Shown here: piece after piece, positions 36,727-46,328 of the stretch
Layout of the letters: every line of letters begins with the position of its first letter
Position numbering within the stretch: position 1 is the first letter of the stretch
Assembly (NCBI GenBank): GCA_040221175.1
Contig: JAVJVK010000013.1
Coordinates: 186,001-250,000, forward strand
DNA from: Phycisphaerales bacterium
GTDB lineage: Bacteria; Planctomycetota; Phycisphaerae; Phycisphaerales; UBA1924
Direction of reading: 5' to 3'
Length of the DNA: 64,000 bases
Notes under the pieces: generated by a model
Database searches by the model: none
What the model saw: the letters and a program-made list of their open reading frames with translations, nothing else
Told to the model about the DNA's origin: nothing
Position numbers and translations under genes: made by a program

Positions 36727-37746
36727 ATGGGAAACATACCCCCGGGTGTCTGGATCGCGATCGGCATCGTCCTGCTGATCATTCTGATCGTCATCGTGGC
36801 GATCCTCGGCCGATTCATCAAGCTCTGGATCCAGGCGTTCGTGTCCGAGGCCAAGGTCAGCTTTGGCGCGCTGATCGGCATGTGGCTTCGGAAAGTGGAC
36901 ATGAACGTGATCGTCTTCAGCCGCATCCGTGCGGTGAAGGCCAAGCTCAACATTTCCACCGACCAACTCGAGACCCACTACCTGGCCGGCGGCCGCGTGC
37001 CCAACGTCGTCAGCGCGATGATCGCGGCCAGCAACGCCCGCATCGACCTGCCGTGGGACGTCGCCGCCGCCATCGATCTGGCCGGCCGTGACATCCTCGA
37101 CGCGGTGAACACCAGCGTGAACCCCAAGGTCATCGACTGCCCGGGCGCGAACCAGCCGCGCACGACGATCGACGCGGTGGCCCAGGACGGCATCCAGCTC
37201 AAGGCCAAGGCCCGCGTCACGGTGCGTACGAACCTGGCCCGCCTGGTCGGCGGCGCCACCGAGGAAACGATCATCGCCCGCGTGGGCGAGGGCATCGTGA
37301 CCACCATCGGCTCGGCCCAGAACCACAAGGCAGTTCTCGAGAATCCCGACAACATCTCTAAAGTGGTGATGGAGAAGGGGCTGGACGCAGGCACGGCCTT
37401 CGAGATCCTCTCGATCGACATCGCCGACATCGACGTGGGGGAGAACATCGGCGCGAAGCTGCAGACCGATCAGGCCGAGGCCGACAAGAAGCGGGCCCAG
37501 GCCGAGGCCGAGAAGCGCCGCGCGATGGCCGTCGCCGCCGAGCAGGAGTTCCGGGCCGAGGAGCAGAAGAACCGCGCACTGGTCGTACTGGCCGAGGCGG
37601 AAGTGCCCAAGGCGATGGCCGAGGCCTTCCGCGGCGGCCACCTGGGTGTCATGGACTATTACCGCATGCAGAACATCCAGGCCGATACGTCGATGCGCGG
37701 CTCCATCGCCGGCGACGACGATAAGGATCGCAAGCACCGCGAGTAG
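36727..37746 (+). CDS. floA: Flotillin-like protein FloA
   Basis: Membrane-bound scaffold of bacterial membrane microdomains. 339 aa. An N-terminal hydrophobic segment ([20 protein letters not shown]), the SPFH/PHB domain (about 40-220, with [20 protein letters not shown] and [10 protein letters not shown]), and a C-terminal coiled coil rich in Glu/Ala ([20 protein letters not shown]). The acidic/basic tail is short. AGGAGG 8 nt upstream defines the start. The order NfeD1-NfeD2-FloA matches Bacillus yqeZ-floA-yqfB-like loci. A terminator follows at 37775-37796. Confidence 0.95.
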   Translation: MGNIPPGVWIAIGIVLLIILIVIVAILGRFIKLWIQAFVSEAKVSFGALIGMWLRKVDMNVIVFSRIRAVKAKLNISTDQLETHYLAGGRVPNVVSAMIAASNARIDLPWDVAAAIDLAGRDILDAVNTSVNPKVIDCPGANQPRTTIDAVAQDGIQLKAKARVTVRTNLARLVGGATEETIIARVGEGIVTTIGSAQNHKAVLENPDNISKVVMEKGLDAGTAFEILSIDIADIDVGENIGAKLQTDQAEADKKRAQAEAEKRRAMAVAAEQEFRAEEQKNRALVVLAEAEVPKAMAEAFRGGHLGVMDYYRMQNIQADTSMRGSIAGDDDKDRKHRE

Positions 37747-37774
37747 CCCCGGTTATCCATCGCCGAATGAACGA

Positions 37775-37800
37775 AGCCCGGGCCAGAACCCGGGCTCTTG
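37775..37800 (+). terminator. Rho-independent terminator after floA
   Basis: AGCCCGGG (37775-37782), 6-nt loop, CCCGGGCT (37789-37796), then CTTGTGTTT. It lies between the convergent floA and 3D-domain genes. Confidence 0.75.
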
Positions 37801-37838
37801 TGTTTCATTGAGTCAACGCTCGGCAAGGCAATTGCTGT

Positions 37839-38558
37839 TTACGACCGCTGCTTCCGGGGGTCGACCGCCGGCTTGCCGTCGGCGTACTCCCAGATGACCA
37901 CGTCCAGCGTCTTCACGCCCCACTGGAGCGCCGCCTCGTGGCTGGGGAACAGCAGGTCGAGCCTGTTGCCCTTGATGGCCCCGCCACGGTCCAGCACCGG
38001 CACGACCTTGCCGTCGTTGTAGCCCTCGATGCTCAGCATGGTGCCAAAGGGCAGCAGGTCGGTATCGGCGGCAACGAGGAACCCGCCGTTGGCGTCCACC
38101 GAGTGCAGCGTGGCGGTCTGGCCATCGGCGAAGGGGTAGCACGAGGCCGCATCGGCCGAGTAGGCCGTCACCTTCATCGTGATGGTCCGAGCTGGGCGGA
38201 CGGGTCGGCCGTTGAACCACCGCAGGCTCGTGTCGGGCTCGACGTCGCCGGCCAGCGACGCGAAGGCGGGCGTCGCCAGGGCCGCGGGTTGGACGGCTGC
38301 GGCGTCGATCGTCGCTTCGGTCGAGGGGCGTTCCTGGGCCGGCTGGGTCTGCATCGCCTGCGGAGGCGTGATGGCGGCCATGGGGCTCACCGGGCCCAGC
38401 TGCTTGGCGATGATGGCCGTTGCGACGGTCATCACCGCGCCGCCCAGCCAGAGGACGCCTGCCGAGGGCCTCTTGCCGCGCGATGCCGCGGCCAGGCCGA
38501 CCATGTCCTGGGTCGGGGCGGCGCAGGTCCGGCCCTCGCGCTCAACGCGCACGTTCAT
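37839..38558 (-). CDS. 3D-domain (three conserved Asp) exported protein
   Basis: 239 aa. A hydrophobic segment near residue 35 (LWLGGAVMTVATAIIA) anchors it; a Pro/Ala/Gln-rich linker follows. The C-terminal 100 residues form a 3D/MltA-C double-psi beta barrel: MKVTAYSADAASCYP, HSVDANGGFLVAADTDLLPF, GKVVPVLDRGGAIKGNRLDLLF with the catalytic-type Asp residues. Such domains occur in lytic transglycosylases and peptidoglycan-remodelling factors. ATG 38558 was chosen; the upstream extension is Arg-rich and lacks a start signal. It is divergent from the TauE/SafE gene over 306 bp. Confidence 0.82.
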   Translation of the reverse strand: MNVRVEREGRTCAAPTQDMVGLAAASRGKRPSAGVLWLGGAVMTVATAIIAKQLGPVSPMAAITPPQAMQTQPAQERPSTEATIDAAAVQPAALATPAFASLAGDVEPDTSLRWFNGRPVRPARTITMKVTAYSADAASCYPFADGQTATLHSVDANGGFLVAADTDLLPFGTMLSIEGYNDGKVVPVLDRGGAIKGNRLDLLFPSHEAALQWGVKTLDVVIWEYADGKPAVDPRKQRS

Positions 38559-38864
38559 GTCTTTACTTTTCTGATCCACCACCGGTCTCCGCTTGCCGGC
38601 CGACCGGGCGAACGGGGCCACCACGCCCCGAGGCTCCACCCAATCTTCAGTTGCGGTCCCAGGGGCACCACCCCCTCGGGACCGACCGGCTCGCGTCTTG
38701 GCCCACGGTAGGGGCCAGGGGCGATCCGGTCAGCCAACGGTCAGTTCCCGTTCTCGGACGACGTCGGCATTCCGCGTCCGTGGCTGAAGGCAAAGTGCCC
38801 CGGCCGGGGACAAAAGCGAGCCACGAGCGTCGATGGGGGGCCTCTTTCCCTACCGTTGGGCCGC
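38559..38864. other. 306-bp divergent intergenic region, structured, no gene
   Basis: Holds a strong inverted repeat (GGTCCC-A-GGGG with CCCC-CTC-GGGACC, about 38655-38683) and, near the right end, TACCGT (38851-38856) 8 nt before the permease ATG. I see no convincing promoter for the minus-strand gene. No open frame with a start signal is seen. Confidence 0.5.
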
Positions 38865-39743
38865 ATGACCCTCACCGAGATCTTGATCTGCCTGGTTATC
38901 GGGGCCTTCGCCGGCGTGCTGGGGGGGCTGGCGGGCATCGGCGGCTCGATGATCATGCTGCCCGCGCTTGCCCTGTTCGTGGCCGACCCGGACCCCGACA
39001 GCGCGCATCACCTGTTCATGGCTTCGGCCATGGTCGTCAACGCCGTGGTGAGCTTCCCGGCCGCGCTGCGCCATCGCAAGGCGGGGGCAATCCACTACGG
39101 GGCGCTCCGCGTCATCCTTCCGGCGATGGCGATCTCGATCGTCGTCGGGGTCCTGATCTCCAATCAGATCGAAGGGCTCACGCTGCGGAAGATCCTGGCG
39201 GGCTTCATCGCCGCGTACGCGCTGATGACCATCTACCGGTTCTTCAAGAAGAGCGAGGAGCCCGAGCTCGACGCCAAGGGCGTGCACCCCATCAGGCTGA
39301 CCTCCATCGGCGTCGCGACGGGGTTGGTGGCCGGGCTGCTGGGCATCGGCGGCGGCGTGCTCATGGTGCCCATGCTGCAGGTGTTCTGCAAGATGCCCAT
39401 CAAGAACGCCATCGCCACCAGTTCGGCCGTCATGGTGCTGACAGCAATCGTGGGCGCCTCGCTCAAGCTGGCAACCCTCGGGCCCGAGCACGGCCGCAGC
39501 GTGGTCGATGCGTTGATCATCGCGGCGGCCATCTCGCCCACGGCTTTCTTCGGCGCCCGCCTGGGCGCAACGTTGACGCACAAGCTTCCGCTGCAGGCCG
39601 TTCGCCTGGTGGTGTCGCTGGCGCTCCTGGTGGTGGCTGCCAGAATGGCGGCCGACGCATGGAGCAAGCGTCAGGAAGGCCTGCCCGACAAGCCCGTCGA
39701 TGCGCCGCAATCGGTCGAGGGCGGCGTCGAGGGCTCGGCATAA
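38865..39743 (+). CDS. TauE/SafE family sulfite/anion exporter-like permease
   Basis: 292 aa with eight or nine membrane helices in two halves. Each half opens with the family Gly motif: FAGVLGGLAGIGGSMIMLPAL and VAGLLGIGGGVLMVPML. Family members export sulfite, sulfoacetate or related anions, or import sulfur compounds; the substrate here is unknown. The C-terminal 25 residues are a hydrophilic tail. TACCGT lies 8 nt before the ATG and no Shine-Dalgarno is seen. TTG 38856 would be an alternative start. Confidence 0.92.
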   Translation: MTLTEILICLVIGAFAGVLGGLAGIGGSMIMLPALALFVADPDPDSAHHLFMASAMVVNAVVSFPAALRHRKAGAIHYGALRVILPAMAISIVVGVLISNQIEGLTLRKILAGFIAAYALMTIYRFFKKSEEPELDAKGVHPIRLTSIGVATGLVAGLLGIGGGVLMVPMLQVFCKMPIKNAIATSSAVMVLTAIVGASLKLATLGPEHGRSVVDALIIAAAISPTAFFGARLGATLTHKLPLQAVRLVVSLALLVVAARMAADAWSKRQEGLPDKPVDAPQSVEGGVEGSA

Positions 39744-39823
39744 TCCGACGCCCGCGGGCGCGTCATGTGCAAGAACAACGCGATGCATTGCTCGGTTGGT
39801 ACCGAGCAAAGGAGCTTGACGCC

Positions 39824-40654
39824 ATGTCGATCGCGTTCGTCAATAACTCGAAGACCGTGCTGCTACTGGGCGCCCTGATGGCGCTGGTCGTTGGGGTTGG
39901 CTACGCCCTTGGTGGGGCAAACGCCATTCTCCCCGCGCTGGTGCTGGCCGTCGCCATGAACTTCTTCGCGTTCTTCTTCTCGGGGAAGATCGCCATCGCG
40001 TCGATGCGGGGTCGGGAAGTCACCAGCGGGAAGCTCTACGACCTGGTCGACGAACTGCGTCAGCACGCGGGCCTGCCCATGCCGAAGGTGTACGTGTGCC
40101 CGCACCAGGCGCCCAACGCCTTTGCCACAGGCCGAAGCCCCAGGCACGCGGCGGTGGCGGTGACCGAAGGCGCCTTGCAGCTGCTGACGTACGAGGAACT
40201 GGCCGGCGTGATGGCCCATGAGCTGGCCCACGTCAAGAACCGCGACACCCTGATCAGCACCATCGCCGCGACGGTGGGCGGACTCATGGGCATGCTGGCG
40301 TACTGGATGTTCCTGTTCGGCGGGAACCGAGACAACGGAAACCCGCTGCTGGCGATCGTGGCCGTGCTGGCGGGCGCCGTCGGGGCAGCCATCATCAAGG
40401 CGATGATCAGCCGCTCGCGCGAGTTCGTGGCCGATGCGGACGGCGCCAGCATCGCCGGTTCGCCCGACGGGCTGATCAACGCCCTGCGCAAGCTGGAGAT
40501 GTACGCCAAGCGCATCCCGATGCACAACCCCAACCCTGCGCAGAACAACCTGTTCATCATCGAACCGCTCACGGGCGGCAAGACGCTGAGCGATCTGTTT
40601 GCCACGCACCCGCCGACCGAAAGGCGCGTCGCGGCCCTCATGCAGGCCCGCTAG
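39824..40654 (+). CDS. htpX: HtpX-like membrane zinc metalloprotease (M48B)
   Basis: 276 aa. Two N-terminal helices, then zinc ligands HELAH (MAHELAHVKNRD, about residues 130-134) and the third ligand Glu in SREFVADADGAS; two further helices between. The end LSDLFATHPPTERRVAALMQ is typical of HtpX. It degrades damaged inner-membrane proteins together with FtsH in other bacteria. AAGGAG about 10 nt upstream. Its TAG stop shares the palindrome CTAG with the convergent DUF255 gene. Confidence 0.93.
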   Translation: MSIAFVNNSKTVLLLGALMALVVGVGYALGGANAILPALVLAVAMNFFAFFFSGKIAIASMRGREVTSGKLYDLVDELRQHAGLPMPKVYVCPHQAPNAFATGRSPRHAAVAVTEGALQLLTYEELAGVMAHELAHVKNRDTLISTIAATVGGLMGMLAYWMFLFGGNRDNGNPLLAIVAVLAGAVGAAIIKAMISRSREFVADADGASIAGSPDGLINALRKLEMYAKRIPMHNPNPAQNNLFIIEPLTGGKTLSDLFATHPPTERRVAALMQAR

Positions 40655-43005
40655 TCGACGCCCAGCTCGCCCTCGCACTGACGATCGATCGCCACGTCGA
40701 GCTCCACGGTGCGCACGGGCAGGCATCGAGCATCGTCGCACGCCTGATAGCTGACCACGAGGATGGGCCGGCCCGACCACTCGCCCTCCAGCTCGAGCGC
40801 GACGGGGAACTCGATCTCGCCCTCGTGCACCAGGATGGACTCGTCGTGCGACCACGGCGTGCCGTTCGGGTAGTCGGCGTACACGCGCACGCCCGACCCG
40901 CCACGTACGCCGACGCGCAGGGGCGGCAAGTCGGCGTTCCCCGGTTCGGCGGCGTAGACGTGCCAGCCCTCCTTGATGCGAACGACCAGGTGGAACTGGG
41001 CGGGCAGGTCCGGACCGAGCGTGACGCGGTCGCCGCTGGCGTAGATCTCCACGGGCGTGAACGAGTCGTCGACGGGCTCAGGCATGGAACGCACGCGTTC
41101 GAGTTCGGCATCGATGACCGATTCGGCAAAGTGCTGGTTCTGCCGCATGAACCGCAAGAGGGCGGCCGTCGAGCCAGCCGTGCCCAGCGGAGACTCGGCA
41201 ATCGCTGGCGAAAGGGCCTTTAAGACGGCCGCCGCGTGATCGAGCGCACCCGACTCGGGCGCAATCTCGTGCAACGTCGCCATCGCGTCCAACAGCACCG
41301 AGTGGGCACATGGCGTGGCGCCGTCGTAGGTGCTCCGGCCTCGCACGAACAGCTCGGCGGACCGAGTGTCGTAGAGCACGCCCGGCTCATCGGATTCGCC
41401 GAAGCGTGCCAATGCGGTTTCGAGCATCATCTTTGCTTCGGCGATGAGTGGTGCCGGATCCCCGGCTTCGAGCACGATGCGAGCGCGGGCGAGTTCGGCC
41501 AGGCCGCGGATGCACCACGCGGCATCTTCGAGAAAGCCGGAGTCGGCTCGATCGCCGTCGCGCCAGCTTCGCACCGGCAGCCCGTCGCCGGCGATCATGT
41601 GCTTGCGCAGGAACGCGGCCGTGCGATCCGCCTGCTGGAGCAGCTTGGGATCGTGCAATTCGATGGCCGCGGCGGCCAAGGCGTGCAGCATCATGGCGTT
41701 CCATGCGGCCAGGCACTTGTCATCGCGGATTGGAGCCTTGCGCTGGTCGCGCGCGTCGAGGAGCCGGGCGTTGATCTGGTCGAGGCGTTCGCGCAGCTTG
41801 GTGGCGTTCAGGTCGTGCTCGGTCGCGTACTTCTCGAGGCGGTCGTCCAGCCGGAGCACGTTCGCCGGCGGCGCATCGCGGTGGTGGGGATCCTGGAAGT
41901 TGGGGCCGTGATCGAGGCCGTAGAGCGAGACGGCGAGGTCGGCTTCGCCTTCGGGAAGCGCGGCGCGCACCTGGTGGGCGGTCCAGAGGTAGTTCAGGCC
42001 CTCGCGTCCATCAACCTCGGCATCCAGTGCGCTCGCGAAGCCGCCGGAATCCAGACGCATCTCCCGCTCGGCCCAGTCGATGATGCGCCGGGCCGCGTGG
42101 GCGTATCCATCGTCACCAAAGACACGCGACCCGCGGGCATATGCGGCAAGGAGCTGCGCGTTGTCGTACAGCATCTTCTCGAAGTGCGGCACGGTCCAGT
42201 TGGCGTCAACGGCGTAACGGTGGAAGCCCCCGCCGACGTGGTCGTGGATGCCGCCGACCATCATGCGATCGAGCGCGTGGCGCAGCGCGACGTCGGAGGC
42301 ATGCTTCGTGGCCTCGTCGGCCGCGTCGCGCGCGGCGAGCAGGAGCTCAAGATATACCGGCTGTGGGAACTTGGGCGCGCCGCCGAATCCGCCGTTGGTG
42401 CGATCGACCATGGTCAGCAGCGTGCGCACGGCCTCGGCGATCGCCTGCGGCCCCACGTCGATGCGCTCGCCGGTGGTCACGCCCAGCCCATCGCTGACGG
42501 CCTCGGCCAGCTTGTCGGCTTGTTCCATCACCTCGCCGCGCTGCTCGTTCCAGGCCTGCGAGATGCCCTGGAGCACCTCCAGGAAGCTCGGCCGGCCGTG
42601 CATGGGCTCGGGCGGGAAGTACGTGCCGGCCCAGAAGGGCTTGCCGGCGGTGGGTTCGAGGAACACGCTCATGGGCCAGCCGCCGCTGCCGGTCATGATC
42701 TGCGTGGCGGCCATGTAGGCCTCGTCGATGTCGGGGCGTTCTTCGCGATCGACCTTGACGCACACGAAGCGTTCGGCCATAGCCTGCGCCACGGCGTGGT
42801 CATCGAAGCTCTCCCGCTCCATGACGTGGCACCAGTAGCAGGTGGCGTAGCCGATGCTCAGGAAGATGGGCACGTCGCGGCGGCGGGCTTCATCGAAGGC
42901 GGCCTGGCTCCATGGCATCCACGGCACGGGGTTGTGCGCATGCTGGAGGAGATAGGGGCTGCGCTCGTGGATCAGTTCGTTCGTCGTGGTTTCAGGCGGC
43001 GGCAT
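40651..43005 (-). CDS. DUF255 (YyaL/SPATA20-type) thioredoxin-domain protein fused to a DsbD-alpha-like domain
   Basis: 784 aa. N-terminal DUF255: HERSPYLLQHAHNPVPWMPW and SIGYATCYWCHVMERESFDD with a CxxC (CYWC) thioredoxin-like site, then KVDREERPDIDEAYM. The middle is an (alpha/alpha)6-type glycan-epimerase-like barrel (about 190-640). The last 120 residues are unlike normal YyaL: EGWHVYAAEPGNADLPPLRV, then ILVVSYQACDDARCLPVRTV, matching DsbD N-terminal (alpha) domains with the two redox Cys (C-x5-C). The fusion suggests a thiol-transfer role. The start overlaps the upstream gene by 14 bp. No signal peptide seen, which is odd for a DsbD-alpha-like domain. Confidence 0.88.
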   Translation of the reverse strand: MPPPETTTNELIHERSPYLLQHAHNPVPWMPWSQAAFDEARRRDVPIFLSIGYATCYWCHVMERESFDDHAVAQAMAERFVCVKVDREERPDIDEAYMAATQIMTGSGGWPMSVFLEPTAGKPFWAGTYFPPEPMHGRPSFLEVLQGISQAWNEQRGEVMEQADKLAEAVSDGLGVTTGERIDVGPQAIAEAVRTLLTMVDRTNGGFGGAPKFPQPVYLELLLAARDAADEATKHASDVALRHALDRMMVGGIHDHVGGGFHRYAVDANWTVPHFEKMLYDNAQLLAAYARGSRVFGDDGYAHAARRIIDWAEREMRLDSGGFASALDAEVDGREGLNYLWTAHQVRAALPEGEADLAVSLYGLDHGPNFQDPHHRDAPPANVLRLDDRLEKYATEHDLNATKLRERLDQINARLLDARDQRKAPIRDDKCLAAWNAMMLHALAAAAIELHDPKLLQQADRTAAFLRKHMIAGDGLPVRSWRDGDRADSGFLEDAAWCIRGLAELARARIVLEAGDPAPLIAEAKMMLETALARFGESDEPGVLYDTRSAELFVRGRSTYDGATPCAHSVLLDAMATLHEIAPESGALDHAAAVLKALSPAIAESPLGTAGSTAALLRFMRQNQHFAESVIDAELERVRSMPEPVDDSFTPVEIYASGDRVTLGPDLPAQFHLVVRIKEGWHVYAAEPGNADLPPLRVGVRGGSGVRVYADYPNGTPWSHDESILVHEGEIEFPVALELEGEWSGRPILVVSYQACDDARCLPVRTVELDVAIDRQCEGELGVD

Positions 43006-43987
43006 CTTTGCTCATCACGCGGACGACCATCGACGACACGCTCGCGCTGGCAAGCTCATCAACGGGCGCCAGCTCGTTGGGGCTCAGTGGGCGCGGGGCG
43101 CGCGTCCCCAGTCGCTCGGTGGCCATGGCGCTGGCATGGAGGACCACGTCAACCGGCAGCGTGCTGAGCGTCACGCTGACCAGGCCGCGCATGAGGGCGG
43201 GGGCGTCTTCGTCCTGGCACGCGGCGATCTCGGGAAGGTGCGCGTCGAACGCGTCGGCGTATCGGGTTGCGGCCTCGCGGGCCCGGCCGCACCAGGCCTC
43301 GCGCTCGGGGCCCGGTCCCTGGCCACGCACGGGCGCGAGGTGCAGCGCTTCGACGGCGGCATCCATGGCGGCGCGAAGGGCTTCGAGCTCGGGCTCGAGC
43401 ATGTCGCGCGCAATCACGATGCTGTCGGCATCGGCCTGGAGCAATACCGGCAGCACCAGCGCCAGGCGGTCGCGCGTCTTGCTCAGCCGGGCCTCGGCCT
43501 TCTGGACCACGCTGCTGGGCTCGGGGCGCACGACGGTAAGCGCATGGCGGGCGGCGTAGCGATCAAGGCCAAGCATGACCGGCACGCTCACGCCGGGGTC
43601 GGGCCCGGCCCGAAGCACGTCGCGGGCGACGGCTTGCAGGTAGTCGTCTTCGTCGCCAAACAGGTCGAGCCGCATCAGCGGGCCCAGCGCGGCGCACGCG
43701 GGGTCGGTGGTCAGCCGCTTCCAGGCGCTGGCCATCTCGGCGGCCGGGTGGGCCAATTCATCGACCGAGGGCAAGACCACGCCGGCTTCCCACAGCGGCT
43801 GGCTCCACCGCCAGCTTCGGATCATGTCCAGGTATTCGGGCACGCGGTCGGCGGCCGAGCGGGCGGCGGTGGGGCTCACGCCCTGGGGCGAGGGCAGGAG
43901 GGTGTACACCTGGTCTGCCAGCAGCACGGCCGCCATGACGGGCGCCTCGCGCGTGGTGAAGTGGTATGGGCTGACCAATGCGTCCAT
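42992..43987 (-). CDS. Hypothetical protein coupled to DUF255 gene
   Basis: 331 aa, not recognised. Mostly helical with no signal or membrane segment. It opens MDALVSPYHFTTREAPVMAA and contains a PEYLDMIRSWRWSQPLWEAG segment; the centre is rich in Ala, Asp and Glu helices. I see no catalytic motif. The stop overlaps the DUF255 start and it lies 11 bp after the hydrolase gene, so the three probably form an operon with galE. TAAGAT lies 8 nt before the ATG but overlaps the preceding stop codon. It may be a planctomycete-specific cytosolic protein. Confidence 0.75.
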   Translation of the reverse strand: MDALVSPYHFTTREAPVMAAVLLADQVYTLLPSPQGVSPTAARSAADRVPEYLDMIRSWRWSQPLWEAGVVLPSVDELAHPAAEMASAWKRLTTDPACAALGPLMRLDLFGDEDDYLQAVARDVLRAGPDPGVSVPVMLGLDRYAARHALTVVRPEPSSVVQKAEARLSKTRDRLALVLPVLLQADADSIVIARDMLEPELEALRAAMDAAVEALHLAPVRGQGPGPEREAWCGRAREAATRYADAFDAHLPEIAACQDEDAPALMRGLVSVTLSTLPVDVVLHASAMATERLGTRAPRPLSPNELAPVDELASASVSSMVVRVMSKDAAA

Positions 43988-43998
43988 GAAGAGGAATC

Positions 43999-45240
43999 TT
44001 AGGGCGAGTCCTTCGACTCCTCCCCCGGCGGCAGGCCGAGTTCGCCGCCGTCGACCCATTGGTTGACCTGGCCGACCATCTCGCTCAATGACATGAACAG
44101 CATGACGTGGTTGGTGGGATACGTGCGGCGCACTGGGGTCACCCCGCTCTCTCGAAGGCGATCGACCATGAGCGCGCTGGACTCGAACGGGACGGCCTTG
44201 TCGAACGAACCGTCGACGACGAGCACACGCGTGTCCGGATCGAAGTGCGCCGCCGCGTGGTAGCCGTCCAGCGTGGATTGCTGGAGGTAGGCGCGCTCGA
44301 ACTCGTCCCGGTCCGCGGCCTTGTCCTCTCCTTGGAAGGTGAAGAAGACCGACTTGATGAACTGCTTCATGAAGGTGCTGTCGATGCTGATGCCCGCCGC
44401 GTTGGCGCCGCCGGCGACCAGCACGGCCGTCTCGTATGCCCCGGGGTTTCGCGCCACGACGGCCGGCAGCAGGATCGCGCCGCCGCTGAAACCCAGGATG
44501 GCCCGCGGCTTGCCCTCCAGCCGACCATCGCGCTCGGTCATGAACCGGACGCCCGCCTCGACGGCGTACGCGGTCTCGGCCGTGCGATCATCGGCGTGAT
44601 CGGCGAACGCGCGGCCTTCCTGAGGACCTTCGCCCGCGGGAACGTCGATGAGGATCTGCTCGGTGAAGCGCGACGGCTGGCTGAGCAGGCGCAGCACGCT
44701 CCAGCCGCGGGAGCGCAGGTCGGCCGACCACTTCTCGTAGAGCTCGGGCGGATAGCCGAAGGTGCCGGGAATGATCACCGCGATGCCGCGCACGTCGTCG
44801 GCGGTGGCGGGCTCGCAGGCCATCCACGTGCGCTCGATCTCGAGCGTTCCGGGTCGCAGCGAGGCGAACACGACGGTCTGCACGCCGCCCTCGGGCATGG
44901 CCGCCGCCTGGGCCGGCGAGATCTCGAATACCAGCGCGTTGCGGCCCTCGGGCCGGACGCTTCCCGGGACCACCTCGGACGCGACGTCGCCCACGCGTTC
45001 GAGCAGTACGGCCGCGTGCTCGGCCACGCCGGGTACCTCGGGCCGATCCATGAAAAAGCCGACCTGGAAGGACTCGTATCGGCGCGGGTCTCCGCCCACC
45101 GGAATGATGACGCCCTTGTCGCCCAGCTGCGCCTCGAAGGCCCGCGCGGGCCAGATCGGCGCCCGGGTGGCGACGTCCGGGTCGCTCAGGCAGAGCGTGG
45201 CGCAGGCGAGAACGGCGACGATGCAAAGCAACCGGGTCAT
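43999..45240 (-). CDS. Exported alpha/beta-hydrolase-like protein
   Basis: 413 aa. Signal peptide MTRLLCIVAVLACATLCLSD. A Pro/Arg-rich N-terminal part leads to an alpha/beta-hydrolase-like domain (about 165-390): GIAVIIPGTFGYPPELYEKW as the first strand and oxyanion region, nucleophile elbow ILGFSGGAILLPAVV (GxSxG), and LVVDGSFDKAVPFES and PTNHVMLFMS as likely acid and His segments. The substrate is unknown; an esterase or peptidase is possible. The start overlaps the galE stop (ATGA). Confidence 0.8.
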   Translation of the reverse strand: MTRLLCIVAVLACATLCLSDPDVATRAPIWPARAFEAQLGDKGVIIPVGGDPRRYESFQVGFFMDRPEVPGVAEHAAVLLERVGDVASEVVPGSVRPEGRNALVFEISPAQAAAMPEGGVQTVVFASLRPGTLEIERTWMACEPATADDVRGIAVIIPGTFGYPPELYEKWSADLRSRGWSVLRLLSQPSRFTEQILIDVPAGEGPQEGRAFADHADDRTAETAYAVEAGVRFMTERDGRLEGKPRAILGFSGGAILLPAVVARNPGAYETAVLVAGGANAAGISIDSTFMKQFIKSVFFTFQGEDKAADRDEFERAYLQQSTLDGYHAAAHFDPDTRVLVVDGSFDKAVPFESSALMVDRLRESGVTPVRRTYPTNHVMLFMSLSEMVGQVNQWVDGGELGLPPGEESKDSP

Positions 45241-46253
45241 GATCCGTACCCCTTGGGATTGGCCTTCATCCACGTCCATGCCGAGTCGATGACCTCGTCG
45301 AGGTCGGTTATTCCGGCCTGCCAGCCCAGTTCGGCCTGCACCTTCGCCGGGTCGGCGTAGAGCGCGGGCGGGTCGCCCGGGCGCCGGGGGCCGATCTCCG
45401 CGGGAATGGCGTGCCCGGTCACGCGGCGGCAGCTCTCGACGATGTCCTTGACCGAGTAGCCCTTGCCGATGCCCAGGTTGTACCGGCGGCTCTGGCCGTC
45501 TTCGAGCGCCTCGAGCACCCGCACGTGGGCGTCGACCAGGTCCTCCACGTGGATGTAGTCGCGGATGCACGTGCCGTCGGGCGTCTCGTAGTCGTCGCCG
45601 AAGATGGTGATCTTCTCGCGCTTGCCCAGGGCGACCTCCAGCACGATGGGGATGATGTGGCTGTGCGGGTCGTGGTCTTCGCCCAGGACGCCCGTGCGAT
45701 CGCAGCCGGCGACGTTGAAGTACCGCAGCGCGGCGAAGGCGAACGTCGAGCCCTCGCGCCGCCGCGCCTCCAGGTAGTCGTCCAGCACCTGCTCCCCGTG
45801 CAGCTTGCTGACGCCGTAGGGGCTCACCGGCGCCAGGGGCGCTTCTTCGGTCACGGGCATCGAGGGCGGCTGGCCGTAGACGGCGCACGTGCTGGAGAAG
45901 ACCAGGCGCGTGACGCGCGCATCGCGCACGGCCTCGAGCAAGGGCACCAGGCTGTTGTTGCGGTGGTACTCCAGCGGCCGCAGCACGCTCTCGCCCACCA
46001 GGCTCAGGGCGGCAAAGTGCAGCACGGCCTGGACGTGGTGGCCCATCATGAGGCGTTCCATGTGGCTGCGGTCGGTGGTGTCGCCCTGCTCGAAGGTGAA
46101 CCTTCGCCCGCCGAGCTCGCGCAGGGCGTCGATGGCCCCGCGGTTGCCGCGCTGCATGTTGTCTAGCCCGACGACGGTCCGGCCGTCCTTCAAGAGCCGC
46201 TGCACGGCGTGCGAGCCGATGTAGCCCGCCGCCCCGGTTACCAGAATCGCCAT
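45237..46253 (-). CDS. galE: UDP-glucose 4-epimerase
   Basis: 338 aa short-chain dehydrogenase-type epimerase interconverting UDP-Glc and UDP-Gal. NAD-binding GAAGYIGSHAVQRLL at the start, SSTCAVYGQP, and the catalytic pair in SPYGVSKLHGE (YxxxK). C-terminal YNLGIGKGYSVKDI is typical. It provides UDP-Gal for surface polysaccharide. GGAGG 5 nt before the ATG. First gene of a tightly overlapped four-gene run (galE, hydrolase, unknown, DUF255). Confidence 0.95.
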   Translation of the reverse strand: MAILVTGAAGYIGSHAVQRLLKDGRTVVGLDNMQRGNRGAIDALRELGGRRFTFEQGDTTDRSHMERLMMGHHVQAVLHFAALSLVGESVLRPLEYHRNNSLVPLLEAVRDARVTRLVFSSTCAVYGQPPSMPVTEEAPLAPVSPYGVSKLHGEQVLDDYLEARRREGSTFAFAALRYFNVAGCDRTGVLGEDHDPHSHIIPIVLEVALGKREKITIFGDDYETPDGTCIRDYIHVEDLVDAHVRVLEALEDGQSRRYNLGIGKGYSVKDIVESCRRVTGHAIPAEIGPRRPGDPPALYADPAKVQAELGWQAGITDLDEVIDSAWTWMKANPKGYGS

Positions 46254-46328
46254 CGTGCCTCCTATCGTCGCCGTCTGGGTCGGGCCGATGGTAGAGCCGG
46301 CCGCCCCGAAGCCTTGGCGACCTCCCGC

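Noticed and set aside
38590-38770. c-di-AMP (ydaO-type) riboswitch before the TauE/SafE gene
   Set aside because: A short match (CGATCCGGTCAGCCAAC) to the 3' part of the consensus was noticed, but the upstream core does not align and the usual target, the 3D-domain gene, is on the other strand.
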